Shown here piece by piece: positions 36,199-48,026 of a DNA stretch of 64,000 bases (position 1 is its first letter; the number at the start of each line of letters is the position of its first letter). The stretch is from positions 13,757,748 to 13,821,747 of the forward strand of contig JAJEKV010000031.1 of the NCBI GenBank assembly GCA_021234155.1, in the 5' to 3' direction. Origin of the DNA: Isoetes taiwanensis. Its lineage: Eukaryota > Streptophyta > Lycopodiopsida > Isoetales > Isoetaceae. A model generated the notes under the pieces. That model was not told the origin of the DNA. It worked only from the letters and a program-made list of their open reading frames with translations, and did no database searches. The translations under genes and the position numbers were made by a program.

Positions 36199-36720
36199 AT
36201 GCTCTGATACCGATTTGATACAAACCCGTTCTGCAAAAACATCATCAGGAAATACTATAGATAAACACAATACATTTACAGATCCACCCATCCGGATAAG
36301 CTCATCACCCTTCTGGGTTGTCCTTGACCAAGAGACTTCCAGAGAAAGACTGAATGGGAAAGAGAAATTGGTAGTTCCTAACTACCTAGGACACTTGTCA
36401 CCTAGCTCTAGAAGTCCATTTACCATCTATTCGTTGAAAACGAAGGTAAATGTGACTTCTAGAGCTATAGAGACAAGTTGGACAAAATGGCCCTTGTGGG
36501 CATCTCCATAATCAGAAACATGCTGACAAACATGCTGTCCTTGTGGGCATCTCCATAAACAAAACATACTGACATGCTGATACAGAAACATGCTGCATGC
36601 TAAAGTATCTCTAAGAAGGGAGCTTATTCCCGGGATGAAAACCTCGCCCTTTCGGGTTTTCGAGGAAACCCTAAAGATAAACAACCGTCTAAGAGACACT
36701 ATACACAACTGAAAAGGAAA
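36199..36720 (-). mobile_element. Probable LTR fragment with tRNA-iMet PBS
   Basis: CATGCTCTGATACC at 36198-36211 is the reverse complement of a tRNA-iMet primer-binding site, so a minus-strand LTR should lie to its right, starting near TGATACAAACCC (36217). The far end was not fixed. A block of about 125 bp inside it (36355-36480, containing GGACACTTGTCACCTAGCTC) recurs at 37617-37740. Confidence 0.4.
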
Positions 36721-37129
36721 AATGGACCCTCATGCCTACAGGCCTTTTCGTGTTTAGAAATAAGTTGTAAAAGGAACTCCTCATGCAGGTGCAAGCTGCT
36801 GGCTCTGAAGGAACATGTTTGAAAGCAGCATCTTCATCAACCAAATTGTCAACACGATTGCGTCATCATGCATGTGTTGAGGACTATTCAGGAAGCATAC
36901 CTTTGCAACCTATATTGTAAAACACAACCGCATCATCATGGTCTAAGAGCTATTCAACAGCATCATCTTTAGAACATACGTCGTAAGCACGACCGTGTAA
37001 TCCTGCAAAATGAAGGCACGAGTAACACAAGGCCCCGGGCCCACTGGCACCAAAGGCTACCAAATGCAACCACTGTTGCCAACAACTCTCAATAGCCCAT
37101 CAGGCTACAATACCACCAACACAGATAAA

Positions 37130-37450
37130 ACCGTGACGGCCCAAATCACATATCAACATAAGCCACCAAGGCTCTTTATCCATATATCAGCCATCAAAGC
37201 TTTAAAACCATAAACAAGCCACCAAGGCTCTATAACCATAAACCAACCATCAAAGCTTTAAAACCATAAATAAGCCATCAAGGCTCTATAACCATAAACC
37301 AACCATCACATATCAATATAAGGCACCAAGGTTCTATAACCATAAACCATAAACCAAGGCTCTATAATCAATAACCAAGGCAAGTCATAAACTTTAAACC
37401 TTAAACTATAAACCAAGGCTCTATAACAAACAAAAACCAAGGCAGGTCAT
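37130..37450. repeat. Degenerate ~50-bp tandem repeat
   Basis: CCACCAAGGCTCTATAACC, ATAAACCAACCATCA and AAGCTTTAAAACCATAA recur about five times, with truncated units to the right. Confidence 0.75.
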
Positions 37451-37616
37451 ACTGGCAAGGTCAATGGAACAACTGGAGAGAAAGGCCTATGCATCAACAA
37501 ATAAAGGGAAAATGAAGGAGGAAGGGTGGGAGGGCAGGTAAACTACGGGAAATTTCCAGAATGGAGATGCGCACAGAAGCGCTGGTATGAGAAAACTGAA
37601 TGTTAAGCTACAAATA

Positions 37617-37740
37617 GGCGAGAAATTGGTAGTTCCTAACTACCCAGGACACTTGTCACCTAGCTCTAGAAGTCCATTTACCATCTATTCGTTGAAAACG
37701 AAGGTAAATGTGACTTCCAGAGAAAGACTGAATTTGGGAA
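37617..37740. repeat. Direct duplicate of 36355-36480
   Basis: Near-identical block beginning GAAATTGGTAGTTCCTAACT. It is probably the matching part of a second LTR or a local duplication. Confidence 0.7.
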
Positions 37741-38123
37741 TGGGAAAGGAATTGGGATAAAAAACAAATTTGGTTAACCTGCAAAAGACAACAGATTTGG
37801 ATCAAGATTCTTAGAATAGAGAATGGAATCAGGAATGGGATTGGTTTGGATTGGAAGATCTGTTGGACAAAATCGTTTCACATAATCTTCAGAGCTGGAC
37901 GGTCGGTTCTGGGCCAGAGCCGAAGCTGTTGCTGCCAGTCGTCATGTGTTACTATAGCGAGTCATCCATAAATTACTGTAGCAAACAACGGTGTTGGCAG
38001 AGACGTTGTTGAAGCCGATTCTGCTCCCTTTTTTAATGTGGTCGCTGCTGCATTATATAATCAGAGAAGCCCTTTTAAAAAGGCTTTGAGACCCTTATTT
38101 GTCATATAAGGCTTTGATGCTTT

Positions 38124-38600
38124 TTGTTGATTTTGCCTTATTTAGGAAGGCATGCCCCCTTTGCCCCAGCTCAGATTAACTATGAGCGCGCTCCCACTTA
38201 CTCCCAGATGCTTGCAGAGGATTTGGCAAGCATCTCACAATGCTCAACACTGGAGCAGCAGGCGGACATGCTCATTGATGTCCTCGGGGCTGCTGTAGAG
38301 AGGTGTTTTGGGAGAAATCTCCCCCGACAAACCTCAAGAGCTACAGCCTTTTCGTGTAACCGATGGTTCGATGCCGAGTGTAAAGAACGCAAACGCTGGC
38401 TCCGCCAAGTTACAGACCCTGCGCAACACCCGGATGCAGTCAAGCAATACCGCACTTTCCTCAAGACTAGAAAGGCCAGGTACATTGCGGCCCATCAACA
38501 GGAAATGTACTTCCTCCTGGAACGTCATCCCAGGACCTTCTGGCGGAGAGTGCTCAGGAGACCAGTACTGTCCACGGGAAACATCACTCTCCAGACCAGT
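38124..38600 (+). pseudogene. LINE copy A, endonuclease-RT linker
   Basis: The frame reads APTYSQMLAEDLASISQ, RWFDAECKERKRWLRQV and YRTFLKTRKARYIAAHQQEM, typical of the region between endonuclease and RT in plant LINEs (W-F-D-x-E-C, then K-A-R-Y). The counterpart on the minus strand near 63.3 kb confirms the assignment. Confidence 0.75.
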
Positions 38601-38639
38601 GGGGGCAATACCTACAACAGCTTACAACCCAGAGGGTGC

Positions 38640-39490
38640 ATGGGCCGCATTACCCCTCCAGCAAGGCCCAGTACTAGCAATTACAGAGGCAGAGGTAATG
38701 CGGGGGCTGCAACGTCTAGCCAATGGGAAAGCACCAGACCTTGATGGCATGCAGGCAGAGTTACTCAAGTGGGCAGGGCCACCCATAGCACCGGTAATGA
38801 CGGACATGTTCAACAAGGCATTACGGGAAGGCTTTTCCCTGCAATGGACCACTAGCAGGGTTGTCCCAATCTACAAAACAGGAGACCCGCATTGCCCGGC
38901 CAATTATCGGACCATCATGATCGGCTCAGTGTTTGCAAAGCTCCTTGCCTGGATCCTCGAGCGGTAGTTGATAGGATGGGCAGAAGCAGCAGAAGTGCAG
39001 GCACTCACACAGGCAGGATTCAGGCCGAGGCACTCAATCATAGATCATATCTTCACGCTGCGGACTCTGGTTAAGGGCAGCAGGAACCGTCGGCAGGATC
39101 TGTATTGCTGGCTCGTAGACTTCGCCAAGGCTTTTGACACTGTGCCTCGGGAAAAGCTGTGGGCAAGATTGCAGTAGCTAAACGTCCCTGCCGAACTGCA
39201 GAACGCGGTGTACAGGTTATATGAGACATGCACCGGCCGGCTACAACCAGTGGGCCGACCATTCAAGAGCAGTATCGGGGTCCGTCAAGGGTGCACTCTC
39301 TCTCCCACACTATTTGGCCTGTATATTGATCAGCTGGAGAGCTGGCTCGCTGATAATGGAGGCACTGGAATTCACCTCCTACACCAGATCATCAGGAAAC
39401 TAATCTATACTGACGATGTGGACCTCCTAGCACACACTCGGGCAGACATGCAATGCCATCTCGATGCCCTGGCACGTTTTGCCAGATGAC
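38640..39490 (+). pseudogene. LINE copy A, reverse transcriptase
   Basis: RT blocks in order: LANGKAPDLDGMQAELLKW, SRVVPIYKTGDPHCPANYRT, SVFAKLLAWILER, AGFRPRHSIIDHIFTLRTL, VDFAKAFDTVPREKLW, IGVRQGCTLSPTLFGLYIDQ and LIYTDDVDLL. The catalytic motif is Y-T-D-D where the sibling copy at 47.5 kb has Y-A-D-D. Two in-frame TAG codons separate the pieces. It would copy its RNA into a nicked genomic site if intact. Confidence 0.85.
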
Positions 39491-40595
39491 TAACATGCGT
39501 GTCAACTTAGCCAAAACCAAGGTGGTTCTGATATCGTCCGCACGCCATCCATCGCCTCCAATCCTCACTTATCGTGGCCAAAATGTTGAAGTGGTGTTCG
39601 CTTACAAATATTTGGGGGTGGAGTTCCCGTCGGCCATGAACTGGGACAATTCTATCCGGCTGCGAGTCGCAGCAGGTTGGAAAGCACTCTATGCAATGGA
39701 GAACAATAGCCACACGACGGAGCTGTATGATTGGGCCCACCAATCGCACCTATTCAAGGTGCTAGTAGAACCTGCGCTTTTGTACGGGGTCGAGGTCTGG
39801 GGCCCAGTGATTTCCCTCGCCACTTGGAACGACTTGGAGCTGGTGCAGAAAGCTTTGGCACGAGCCCTGGGGGTGAAGTCCACAGTCCCATACCAGATAC
39901 TGTTGCAGGAAACATATTTCTTGCCTCTTCAAAGAGGAGCCCTTAACAGACACATCGTCTATTTCCAGAAGGTGGTCAGCATGGACGATATTCATCTCCC
40001 TCACATCGCTTACACTATGGCAATGGGGCCTCAACGCATAAAAGCCTGCTGGCAGGAAAAGAGAGCTCAGTGGCTGGCCAGATGGAATGTGCAGGAGCAC
40101 AGGTGCGTCCAAGTGCAAACGGAGGCAGACCGCTGCAGTCTCAGACAGTACCTTGACGCATGCTTCCTCAGTAAGCTATGGAATGCCAGCACCCTTGAAC
40201 AGGTCGAGACGGCACATTATCAATGCCACATAAATCCCAGGTTGGAGCGGGGTCCGCAATGCTACCTGCGCACTCATCTGCCCATGAAAAAGTGCAGATC
40301 CATTGCCTCTATCCGCACAGGTGCACACCATCTCTGGATTGAGACATGGAGATGGGGGGAGCTGCGTCAGGAGAGGCTTTGTCAACGCTGCCAGGTTGGA
40401 GTTGTGGAAGACGAATGCCACACCCTTCAGAGTTGTCCGGCATATGATGACATTCGGACATGCTACGCTCAGCTGGTTCATCCTGGCCAGCCCCTACATG
40501 AGATGCTGAGCACGAGCTCGGTACGGAGGTTGGGCTCATACATTCAAGAAATCATGGATTGCCGAGATCAGCTTGGCCCTCAGGCACTCACCTGA
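39453..40595 (+). pseudogene. LINE copy A, RT C-terminal and Cys-rich end
   Basis: A 380-codon open frame after the RT core. It contains VNLAKTKVVLIS, FAYKYLGVEF, LVEPALLYGVEVWGP, SIASIRTGAHHLWIET and, at the end, LCQRCQVGVVEDECHTLQSC, a C-x2-C...H-x4-C zinc-binding motif characteristic of LINE C-termini. The frame overlaps the RT frame by about 35 bp, implying a one-base shift between them. Confidence 0.85.
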
Positions 40596-40879
40596 TGCAT
40601 GTATATATTTCTGTCTATATTTGTACTTGTTTTGGTATCTGTACAGTTTGGCAGCAAGCCCATTCCTGTCACGATTTTCCCCCCAAACAATCCTTTAGGG
40701 CGGGGAGGGGTTTTTTAACCCGGGTAGTAATACGCTTGCTGCGCCTCTTGTTGGGTCCCATAGGCCAACACAAGGCCCCCAAAAATGAACTTGTATAAAA
40801 AATTAGCATGAAAACTAGTATATATGTGATTTTTTTATACGACAATACAAAATGTAAAGAAAAATCATGTGTTCTTCCT

Positions 40880-41620
40880 AGTTTTGCAAAATCAATAGTG
40901 GTTCATATCATATTATTTGTACTAATTCATAAATTTACAGTAGTTTCTAGAAATCATCATTAGTTTGTATGATTGTTTCTTAATGTACAATGATTTAGCA
41001 AAATCATATCATGTTTAATTACATGACTTCTACAATTGTACAATAGGTTTTTGAAATCATCAATAGTTTAGAAGAGGTGTTTTAAGCATATATTGATTTT
41101 GAAAAACCAATAGTGGCTAATATCATATTTTTTGTACTAATTCAAAATTTTACACTAGTTTCTAGGAATCATTATTAGTTCATAAGGTTGTTTTTAAGTG
41201 TAGATTGATTTAGCAAAATCACTAATCGTTTATATCATGTTTAATTACATGAATTCCATAATCATATAATAGTTTTTTGAAATCATCCATAGTTTAGAAG
41301 ATGTATTTTAAGCATATATTGATTTTGCAAGACCAATAGTGCTTCATATCGTATTTTCTGTACTAATTCAAAGATTTATAGAAATCATAATTAATTTGTG
41401 AGATTGTTTTTAAGTGTATAGTTTTTTAGCAAAATCATTGCTAGTTCATATCATGTTTACTCACATGAATTCTACAATCGTACAATTGTTTTTTGAAATC
41501 ATCAATAGTTTAGAAGATGTGTTTTAAGCACATCTTGATTTTGCAAAACCATTCCTAGTTCGTACTATATTTAACTTATGAAATCTAGAGTTTATGATGG
41601 TCTTTGAAAATCATCATTAA
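40880..41620. repeat. AT-rich tandem repeat, ~220-bp unit
   Basis: About 3.3 units with starts near 40882, 41097, 41324 and 41540. Each contains TTTTGCAAAACCAATAGTG-like, CATATCATGTTTAATTACAT-like and GAAATCATCAATAGTTTAG-like words. It is a small satellite-like block next to the LINE 3' end. Confidence 0.85.
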
Positions 41621-42125
41621 TTTAATGGAATGATTTTTCTATATATATTTTTAGTATCATAATTTCAGACGCGTTTACATGCTAGTTGTCACAAATTTGT
41701 ATTCTATCGCGTTCTTCTTATTAGTTTAAGAACCACGTTAAAATTTGCAAAGATGCTAAGGTCTTCTTTATGTGGTTGTTTACTATGCTCGTTAATAGTT
41801 TATTCTTGTGTTAATCGTGTTGTTAATATTGTATTTTTCCAAATGCAACTGTTTTGAGCCTTAATAAAGATGCAAAGCTTCTAAATATGTAGGAAGCATA
41901 TGCGTATAAGGCTTCGTAGAATCAAATGAGCCTTATCAATAAATTTTACAAAAGAAAAATAAACAACGTGTCACTAATGATATAGATTAAAATCAATGTG
42001 TTGCTTCGTATAAAAAGAAACCTTGTAATGAATTGATATCTAGCTTGTAACTTCGTATCAATATTAGAAATTTGTGATTAGTGCAACGTCAAAAACCAAA
42101 GGTGAATGCTTTGCCTCCGTTACTT
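41621..42125. other. AT-rich spacer
   Basis: No gene or clear repeat recognised. Confidence 0.4.
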
Positions 42126-43575
42126 TCCCCCTCTTGTCTTATGTTCGTAAAGGGGAACATTTGGGGGTTGGGACATCCATGCGGTGGATGTCCATTTTTT
42201 CTTTTTGAGAACGTTTCCTATAACATGAACTACTATTTGAACGGTGGGATTAACAAATGGAGCTGTTTTATTCTACCGATACCTAAACCCTAGTAAATCT
42301 ATAGGGTTTAGGCTTTGGCAGCCTTCCCTGCCTCTGAAGGGGTTAAGAGCTTGCGTGCAGGGTTCCTTCGAGGGTTCGAAGAGAGACCTTAAGAAGGAGA
42401 ACAAAAAACCCTCCCCAAGTGCCAGTTCCAAACTTGCTCCGTTGTGATGACCCGCGAGCTCTGGACATTGTGCGACCGAAGCATGCCGGTTGGCATGCAA
42501 CGACATTTCGATTGTGCGGTTGCATCCAAAGGCCAGAGTTACCCTAGGACACGTCTGAGGAGTAGAGAATTGGTCAAACGCCCGAACTGCCAAGTACGTG
42601 CTAGCTTTACATTATAGCACTAGGCTAGAGTGCATCGAGTGAAAGATAGACTAGTTGCTTGTAGCAAATCGAGTTTGGCTCTGTTGGTCATAATCGTTGG
42701 TCCCTACAGTAAACTAGATGTTGTGGACTCATGCCCAAAGTCAAAATCACATTTTTGAGCTAGCAAGAATGGCCGAACTGGAGGGGCACATCATTTCCCC
42801 CTCTTGTCTTATGTCCGTAAAGGGGAACATTTGGGGGTTGGGACATCCGTGCGGTGGATGTCCATTTTTTCTTTTTGAGAATGTTTCATATAACATGAAC
42901 TACTATTTGGACGGTGGGATTAACAAATGGAGCTGTTTTATTCCCCCGATACCTAAACCCTAGTAAATCTGTAGGCTTTAGGTTTTGGCTACCTTCCCTG
43001 CCTCTGAAGGGGTCAAGAGCTTGCGTGCAGGGTTCCTTTGAGGGTTTGGAGAGAGACCTTAAGAAGGAGAACAAAAAACCCTCCCCAAGTGCCAGTTCCA
43101 AACTTGCTCCGTTGTGATGGCCTGCGAGCTCTGGACATTGTGTGACCGGAGCATGTCGGTTGGCATGCAACAACATTTCGACTGTGCCATTGCATCCAAA
43201 AGGCCAGAGTTACCCTAGGACACATGTCTGAGGAGTAGAGAATTGCTCAAAAGCCCGAACTGCCAAGTACGTGCTAGCTTTACATTATAGCACTAGGCTA
43301 GAGTGCATCGAGTGAAAGATAGACTAGTTGCTTGTAGCAAATCGATTTTGGCTCTGTTGGTCATAATCACTGGTCCCTACAATAAATTAGATGCTCTGGA
43401 CTCATGCCCAAAGTCAAAATCACATTTTGAGCTAGCAAGAATGGCCGAACTGGAGGGGCACATCATTTCCCCCTCCCGTCTTATGTCCGTAAAGAGGAAC
43501 ATTTGGGGGTTGGGACATCCGTGCGGTTTCTTTCCGTGGGATGTCCATTTTTTCTTTTTGAGAACGTTTCTTCGC
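42126..43575. repeat. ~670-bp tandem repeat, 2.2 copies
   Basis: Units start at 42126, 42796 and 43468 with TTCCCCCTCTTGTCTTATG or a close variant; the third is truncated near 43575. Units differ by scattered substitutions, and the third has a 15-bp insertion GTTTCTTTCCGTGGG near 43527. Repeated open frames on both strands have no family match. AAACCCTAG telo-box words occur in each full unit. Confidence 0.9.
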
Positions 43576-45350
43576 TGAAATTTATGTGTATTCTTTACCT
43601 GGAGTTGTGCCAGACATCTATGTGCATACAAGTGGTGCAAGAACACTTTTGTTTATGTGGTGCCAATGTTAACACAGTTCGCAAGTCAAACTTATAAGGC
43701 CTCCTGTTTGGTTCTGCTCATTGAAGTCTCCTTTTGGAGAAGCTTTTCATGTCCTACGTATTTGCTTATTTTAGGTACGAAAATTTTGTTACGACATTTC
43801 TAGACAGTGCAACTTCAAAATTTTTACAAAGCTTGAATAACTTTTGATGTTATGCTTCTAATCCTTAAGAGGGATTTCAAGTTCATGTTTAATGCACGTG
43901 ATGAAAGCAGGCAAGATAGGATTTTTGGTGCTTGGACGTGCATTAATTATCTTTTAATTTGTCTATGCAAAATTGGTCACTGATACATGCCTAAGCAAAT
44001 TGTTCATTGGTAAATGCCCATGCAAAGTGGTCAGTTTTGTCCAATGGGTTAAAGTGGGTCATTTTTGTCCAATCTGTTTGCTTGTGCATGCTTATCAATT
44101 GCAAGAGGATTTATTGTGTGAATTTATTGTGTTTACTCATTGTGTGGTTTTTTCAGTGGTTTTCTCAGTGCTGGGAAAAAAGAAGGCGCAAGGAAAAAAG
44201 CTTTAATTTCTACGTACTTGCAGACTAGGCACTCTACCTTATTGTACGGGGAAAAAGAAGGCGCAAGAAAAAGAGCTTCAAGTTCTATGTATGCACAGAC
44301 TAGACACTCATTCTTATCGTACAGAAACACTACACATTTGTCCAGAGGGAAAAAAAAAAGTGCCAAAGAGATATTTAACTTTAAATGCTAAGTAACATGA
44401 ACCTTTTCCAAAGCAAAACAAAAGGTATTGGGCAATCTGATATAAGAGTTATGATTCACAGTTATAGCACGTTATTTTGGAGTTTTGGTGCTCATCATAT
44501 TTTAGTTTGCCCAGAATCTATGCAAATTGGTCCTTTTTTTTAAGGGTTTTGCTTGTTAGAAAAATTGTGCATAGTACCAATTGCAAGAGGTTTGTTGTGT
44601 GCATTTGATAGCATCCCTTCTTCTTGGAGTTTTAGATTTTTTTTGAGACGAACCTCTCCTTGGTGCTCATGAGTGCATATACCATATAAAAATAGGGCGA
44701 AAAAACTTACATTGACCTAGACAAAAAAAAAAATCAAGCTTTAGGGCCTGCAAATGCACCCAAGGTAAAACCTTTTGTGATGTAACGTTTTGCCTTGGTG
44801 ACGTTACACTTTGTTTTCGTAAACCCTAAACCTACTGTCATGAAGAAACGCTGCTAACTAGTGCGAATCCGAAACCTGTTATCACGAAGAAATGAAGAAA
44901 TGTTGGTAGTGCGAAACACTAAAACCTGGTGGAGAAACTGCCATGATAACAAGGAACGGCGCATTTGCTTCGAACCTCAACGGATCTGCAAGGTCATATA
45001 AGATATGAGGTAAAGTTTTTACCCTGAAAAAAATCCAAACTTGCTCATGGCTGAGGAACTGCCAGTACCGTCCATGGCAGAAGTCTCAAAGTGGGAGCCA
45101 TCAAATGTATCTTCCTATATTCTCAAACGTTTTCCATGTGTTTGTGATGAGATTGAGCCTGTAATTTATGAAAATCGCATTTTTGGGATATCTTTCTTGA
45201 GCTTTATATCATTATTATAATATTCCGTTATTAAGTCATTCCTAGTAAATATGTAGTAATTCTGATAACTGGGCAGGTTTTTGTATATATCGTTGTTGGA
45301 TTTGGCAACTGATTGCTCCCACATCTCTTGTATATACAGGGATGTGTTTT
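43576..45350. other. Spacer with a doubled ~79-bp unit
   Basis: No gene recognised. At about 44176-44325 a unit containing AAAGAAGGCGCAAG, TTCTATGTATG-like and CAGACTAGACACTC words is tandemly doubled. Confidence 0.4.
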
Positions 45351-45358
45351 AGAAGATA

Positions 45359-46175
45359 ATGGCAGCTATAGAAATAAAAACATGTGTGAAGCATAATGCA
45401 GAGGCAAGGATCATGCTGGTGTCTACTCTGCCGGACAATATCTCGGCAATTGCTGCATCCTTGAACCATTTGGATCTTTCAGGTAATAACTTCACTGGGT
45501 TTGTCCACAGGATTTCTCTAAGCTTTCAAATTTGGAATACCTGTCTTTGGAAGCCAACCTGCTCACAGAATTTCCGCAGCATTTGGCCAAACTTATTAAC
45601 CTCAAAGAAATCCATATTTGTTGGAACCCCTTCTCCCCTGGCCCCATCCCTCTTGAATTTGGCAATTTAACTAACCTTCATTATCTCAGCCTTGCAGGAG
45701 GCCAGTTCACTGGATCAATCCCATCTTCACTTAGAAACCTCAAGAATTTAGTTTACTTTGATCTGTCCCAAAACAAGTTGACTAGTAGCATCCCCAAGGA
45801 AATTCTGTTTCTACCCAACTTAACTCAACTTGAGCTTTATGGAAATTCTCTCTCTGGATCCATCCCTGATGAAATTAGCAACTTGACCTCTTTAACGGAG
45901 TTAGAACTTTCTCAAAATTATCTGAATGGTAGCATTCCACAATCCATCAGCTTGCTTGAGAACCTTAGACTTCTTCAGCTGAATTATAACAACCTTACTG
46001 GAGAGATTCCAGATGGGCTCCCTGATCTAAAAGAGTTAAATTATTTAGTCCTGTTTAGAAATGCCCTTACTGGCCAGATAACCATGCTTTATAGGGAAGA
46101 ATATCAAGCTCATTGAATTTGATGTTAGCAGCAACAAGCTTAGTGGGACAATTCCCCTTACCTCGTCTTTGGAGG
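45359..46175 (+). pseudogene. LRR receptor-like kinase ectodomain fragment
   Basis: Seven or more plant-type 24-residue leucine-rich repeats (L-x-x-L-x-x-L-x-L-x-x-N-x-L-x-G-x-I-P) are readable, for example NLTNLHYLSLAGGQFTGSIP, NLVYFDLSQNKLTSSIP, NLTQLELYGNSLSGSIP and NLRLLQLNYNNLTGEIP. Upstream, NHLDLSGNNFTGF lies in another frame, so there is a shift near 45510. A second shift near 46075 is followed by KLIEFDVSSNKLSGTIP. No signal peptide, membrane segment or kinase domain is present. The repeats resemble HAESA/CLV1-like ectodomains (subfamily XI), which is inference. The gene stops where the 3' end of LINE copy B begins, suggesting that the LINE interrupted it. Confidence 0.85.
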
Positions 46176-48026
46176 GGCCTTGAGAGCAGCAGCGATTACT
46201 ACCGAGGATTAAAAACCCAGCCCGGAAGGGTTTTCGGGGAAAAACCTTAGTAGCAATAAGGATCGACATACCGCACATCTATATACATAATCACAAGTAC
46301 GGATGAGGTTAATGTGGACGGGGGCATAATCGAAGTCGCTCGCGTATCCATTACCTCTGAGGTACGATCCCAACAAGCCTCAGAGGGTCGTGCTCAAGTA
46401 GCTCATGCGGGGGCACGATGGGGCACAACTAACCGAGCATACCGAGTCCGGATATGCTCGCAAATGGCGGACGGGCCCGGAGGGTGACTTTCATCCTCAA
46501 TGGATCCTGTTGACAAAGACAGACAGACTCTCGTCCTCACGCTGCTCCCGAATCCATCTCCCTGTCTCAATGCGGGAGGTGGTGTGCACTGTCTGCGAAT
46601 GGAAGTAATCACCCTGCGCTTTTTCATGGGTAGATGGGTGCCACCGCAGTAGTGGTGTGGGGCCCTCGTGAGCATGGGATTAACTGTTTTTGTCGATAAT
46701 TTGCCACCTTGACATGTGACAGGGCCTCTCCATCCCAAAGCTTGGCCATGAAGCAAGCATCCAAGTCTTGCTTCAAGGCAGCGCCTTCCTTCGGTGTATG
46801 CCTTTGGTCCACATCTGTGTGCCTCGCGACATTCCATCGCGAGAACCACCTGGGCTTGCTTGTCTTTCCAGCAGGCTTTGAGTCGCCACTGGCCCATCGC
46901 CACCGCCAAAGCAAGGTTGGGCAGCCGGGCTTCATCCATAGCCACCACCTTCGGAAGTAAATAATGTGACGTTCAGTATGACCCTCTTGTAATGGAAGGA
47001 AGCCTATCTCCTGAAGCAAGATCTCGATATGGGACCAGTGGATTTCACTCCCGGTGCGAGGGCCAAGAAGGCCTTCTCTGTACTGCTCTAGATCGTTCCA
47101 AGTGGTGAGGGATATCACCGCCCCCACACTTACGCCCCATAGAGGAGGACCGGTTCAACCAAGGCCGAACAAGTGTGCTGGTGACCCCATGCATACGGCC
47201 TTTGCCTTGTATTTGTTGTTTTGCATTGCATCTGAGGGCTTTCCAACTGCAGTGACCCGTAACGATGGATGCATCCCGGTGTGTGGTAGTAGAAAACTCA
47301 ATGCCCAAATACTTATAAGATCGAGCCACCTCCACTACCCGCTTTGGTAAGTGAATGAGGGAAGGCGTGGGTGCGAGGGATGATGGGACCAGCAAAGCAC
47401 CCTCGTCTTGGCCAAGTTAACTCTCATGCGGTGAATTGGCGAAAGTGTCCAAAGCATCCGGTGGCGTTGCATGTCCTGCTGGGGTATATGCAAGCAGGTC
47501 AACATCATCGGCATATATGAGTTGCCGGATTATGTGGTGCATCAAGCGGCGCCTCCCTCCCCCCCCCCGTGCTCGGCTAGCCATTCTTCTAGCTGGTCAA
47601 TGTACGTACAAGAGCGTCGGGGATAGATGGCAGCCTGGCGCACCCCAATGCTACTAACAACGGGCTCCCGGCGGTGTCGACGACGGAGCAAGCCTCAGAG
47701 ATAGTGCGCATATAGCATTCTGCAAGTCGACGGGGGTCCCCAGCTGTCTCAATCTGTCCCACAACTTATCACGAGGCACTGTGTCAAAAGCCTTTGCGAA
47801 ATCCACAAAGCAACAATACAGGTTCTGGCGTTGATTCCGGCTATCCTCTATGAGTGTTCGCAGAGTGAAGATATGGTCAATAGTAGAATGCCGGGGGTGG
47901 AAGCCTGCCTGCGTGAGAGCCTGCACTTCTCCATCCTCTGCCCAAAGTGTCAGTCGCTGCTCAAGAATCCCGGCAAGCAACTTGGCAAAGACAGAACTGA
48001 CCATAATGGTACGACTAGGGGGCTGT
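46176..48026 (-). mobile_element. LINE copy B, RT to 3' end
   Basis: Minus-strand LINE of the same family as copy A. From high to low coordinates: VSSVFAKLLAGILEQRL, AGFHPRHSTIDHIFTLRTL, VDFAKAFDTVPRDKLW, a damaged GVRQ block, LIYADDVDLL near 47500, a YKYLGIEF block near 47320, the Cys-rich end near 46450 and a 3'UTR to about 46176. Several frameshifts are present. Its upstream half lies 14.9 kb away at 62902-64000. Confidence 0.85.
48003..48026. repeat. 24-bp target duplication, left copy
   Basis: ATAATGGTACGACTAGGGGG plus CTGT. It is repeated at 62902-62925 with a single C/T difference. It lies inside the RT-coding part of LINE copy B, at the position of DPHCPANYRTIM in copy A. Confidence 0.9.

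Larger units (their letters stand above)
38124..40800 (+). mobile_element. 5'-truncated LINE, copy A
   Basis: Non-LTR retrotransposon lacking its endonuclease. In order it holds the linker after the endonuclease, the RT and a C-terminal Cys/His domain, followed by a 3'UTR (40596-40800) with CGATTTTCCCCCC and GGGCGGGGAGGGGTTTTTT. The 3'UTR is homologous to that of the LINE at 46.2-48.0 kb. Four breaks interrupt the reading frame: a shift near 38600-38650, TAG at 38965-38967, TAG at 39175-39177 and a stop/shift near 39485. It is otherwise the best-preserved LINE here and probably young. Confidence 0.9.

Noticed and set aside
42280-42965. Telomeric repeats (AAACCCTA words)
   Set aside because: Only isolated single words, no tandem array.
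42081-43117. Repeated frames at 42244 and 42914 and their minus-strand partners
   Set aside because: Produced by the 670-bp tandem repeat, open on both strands.
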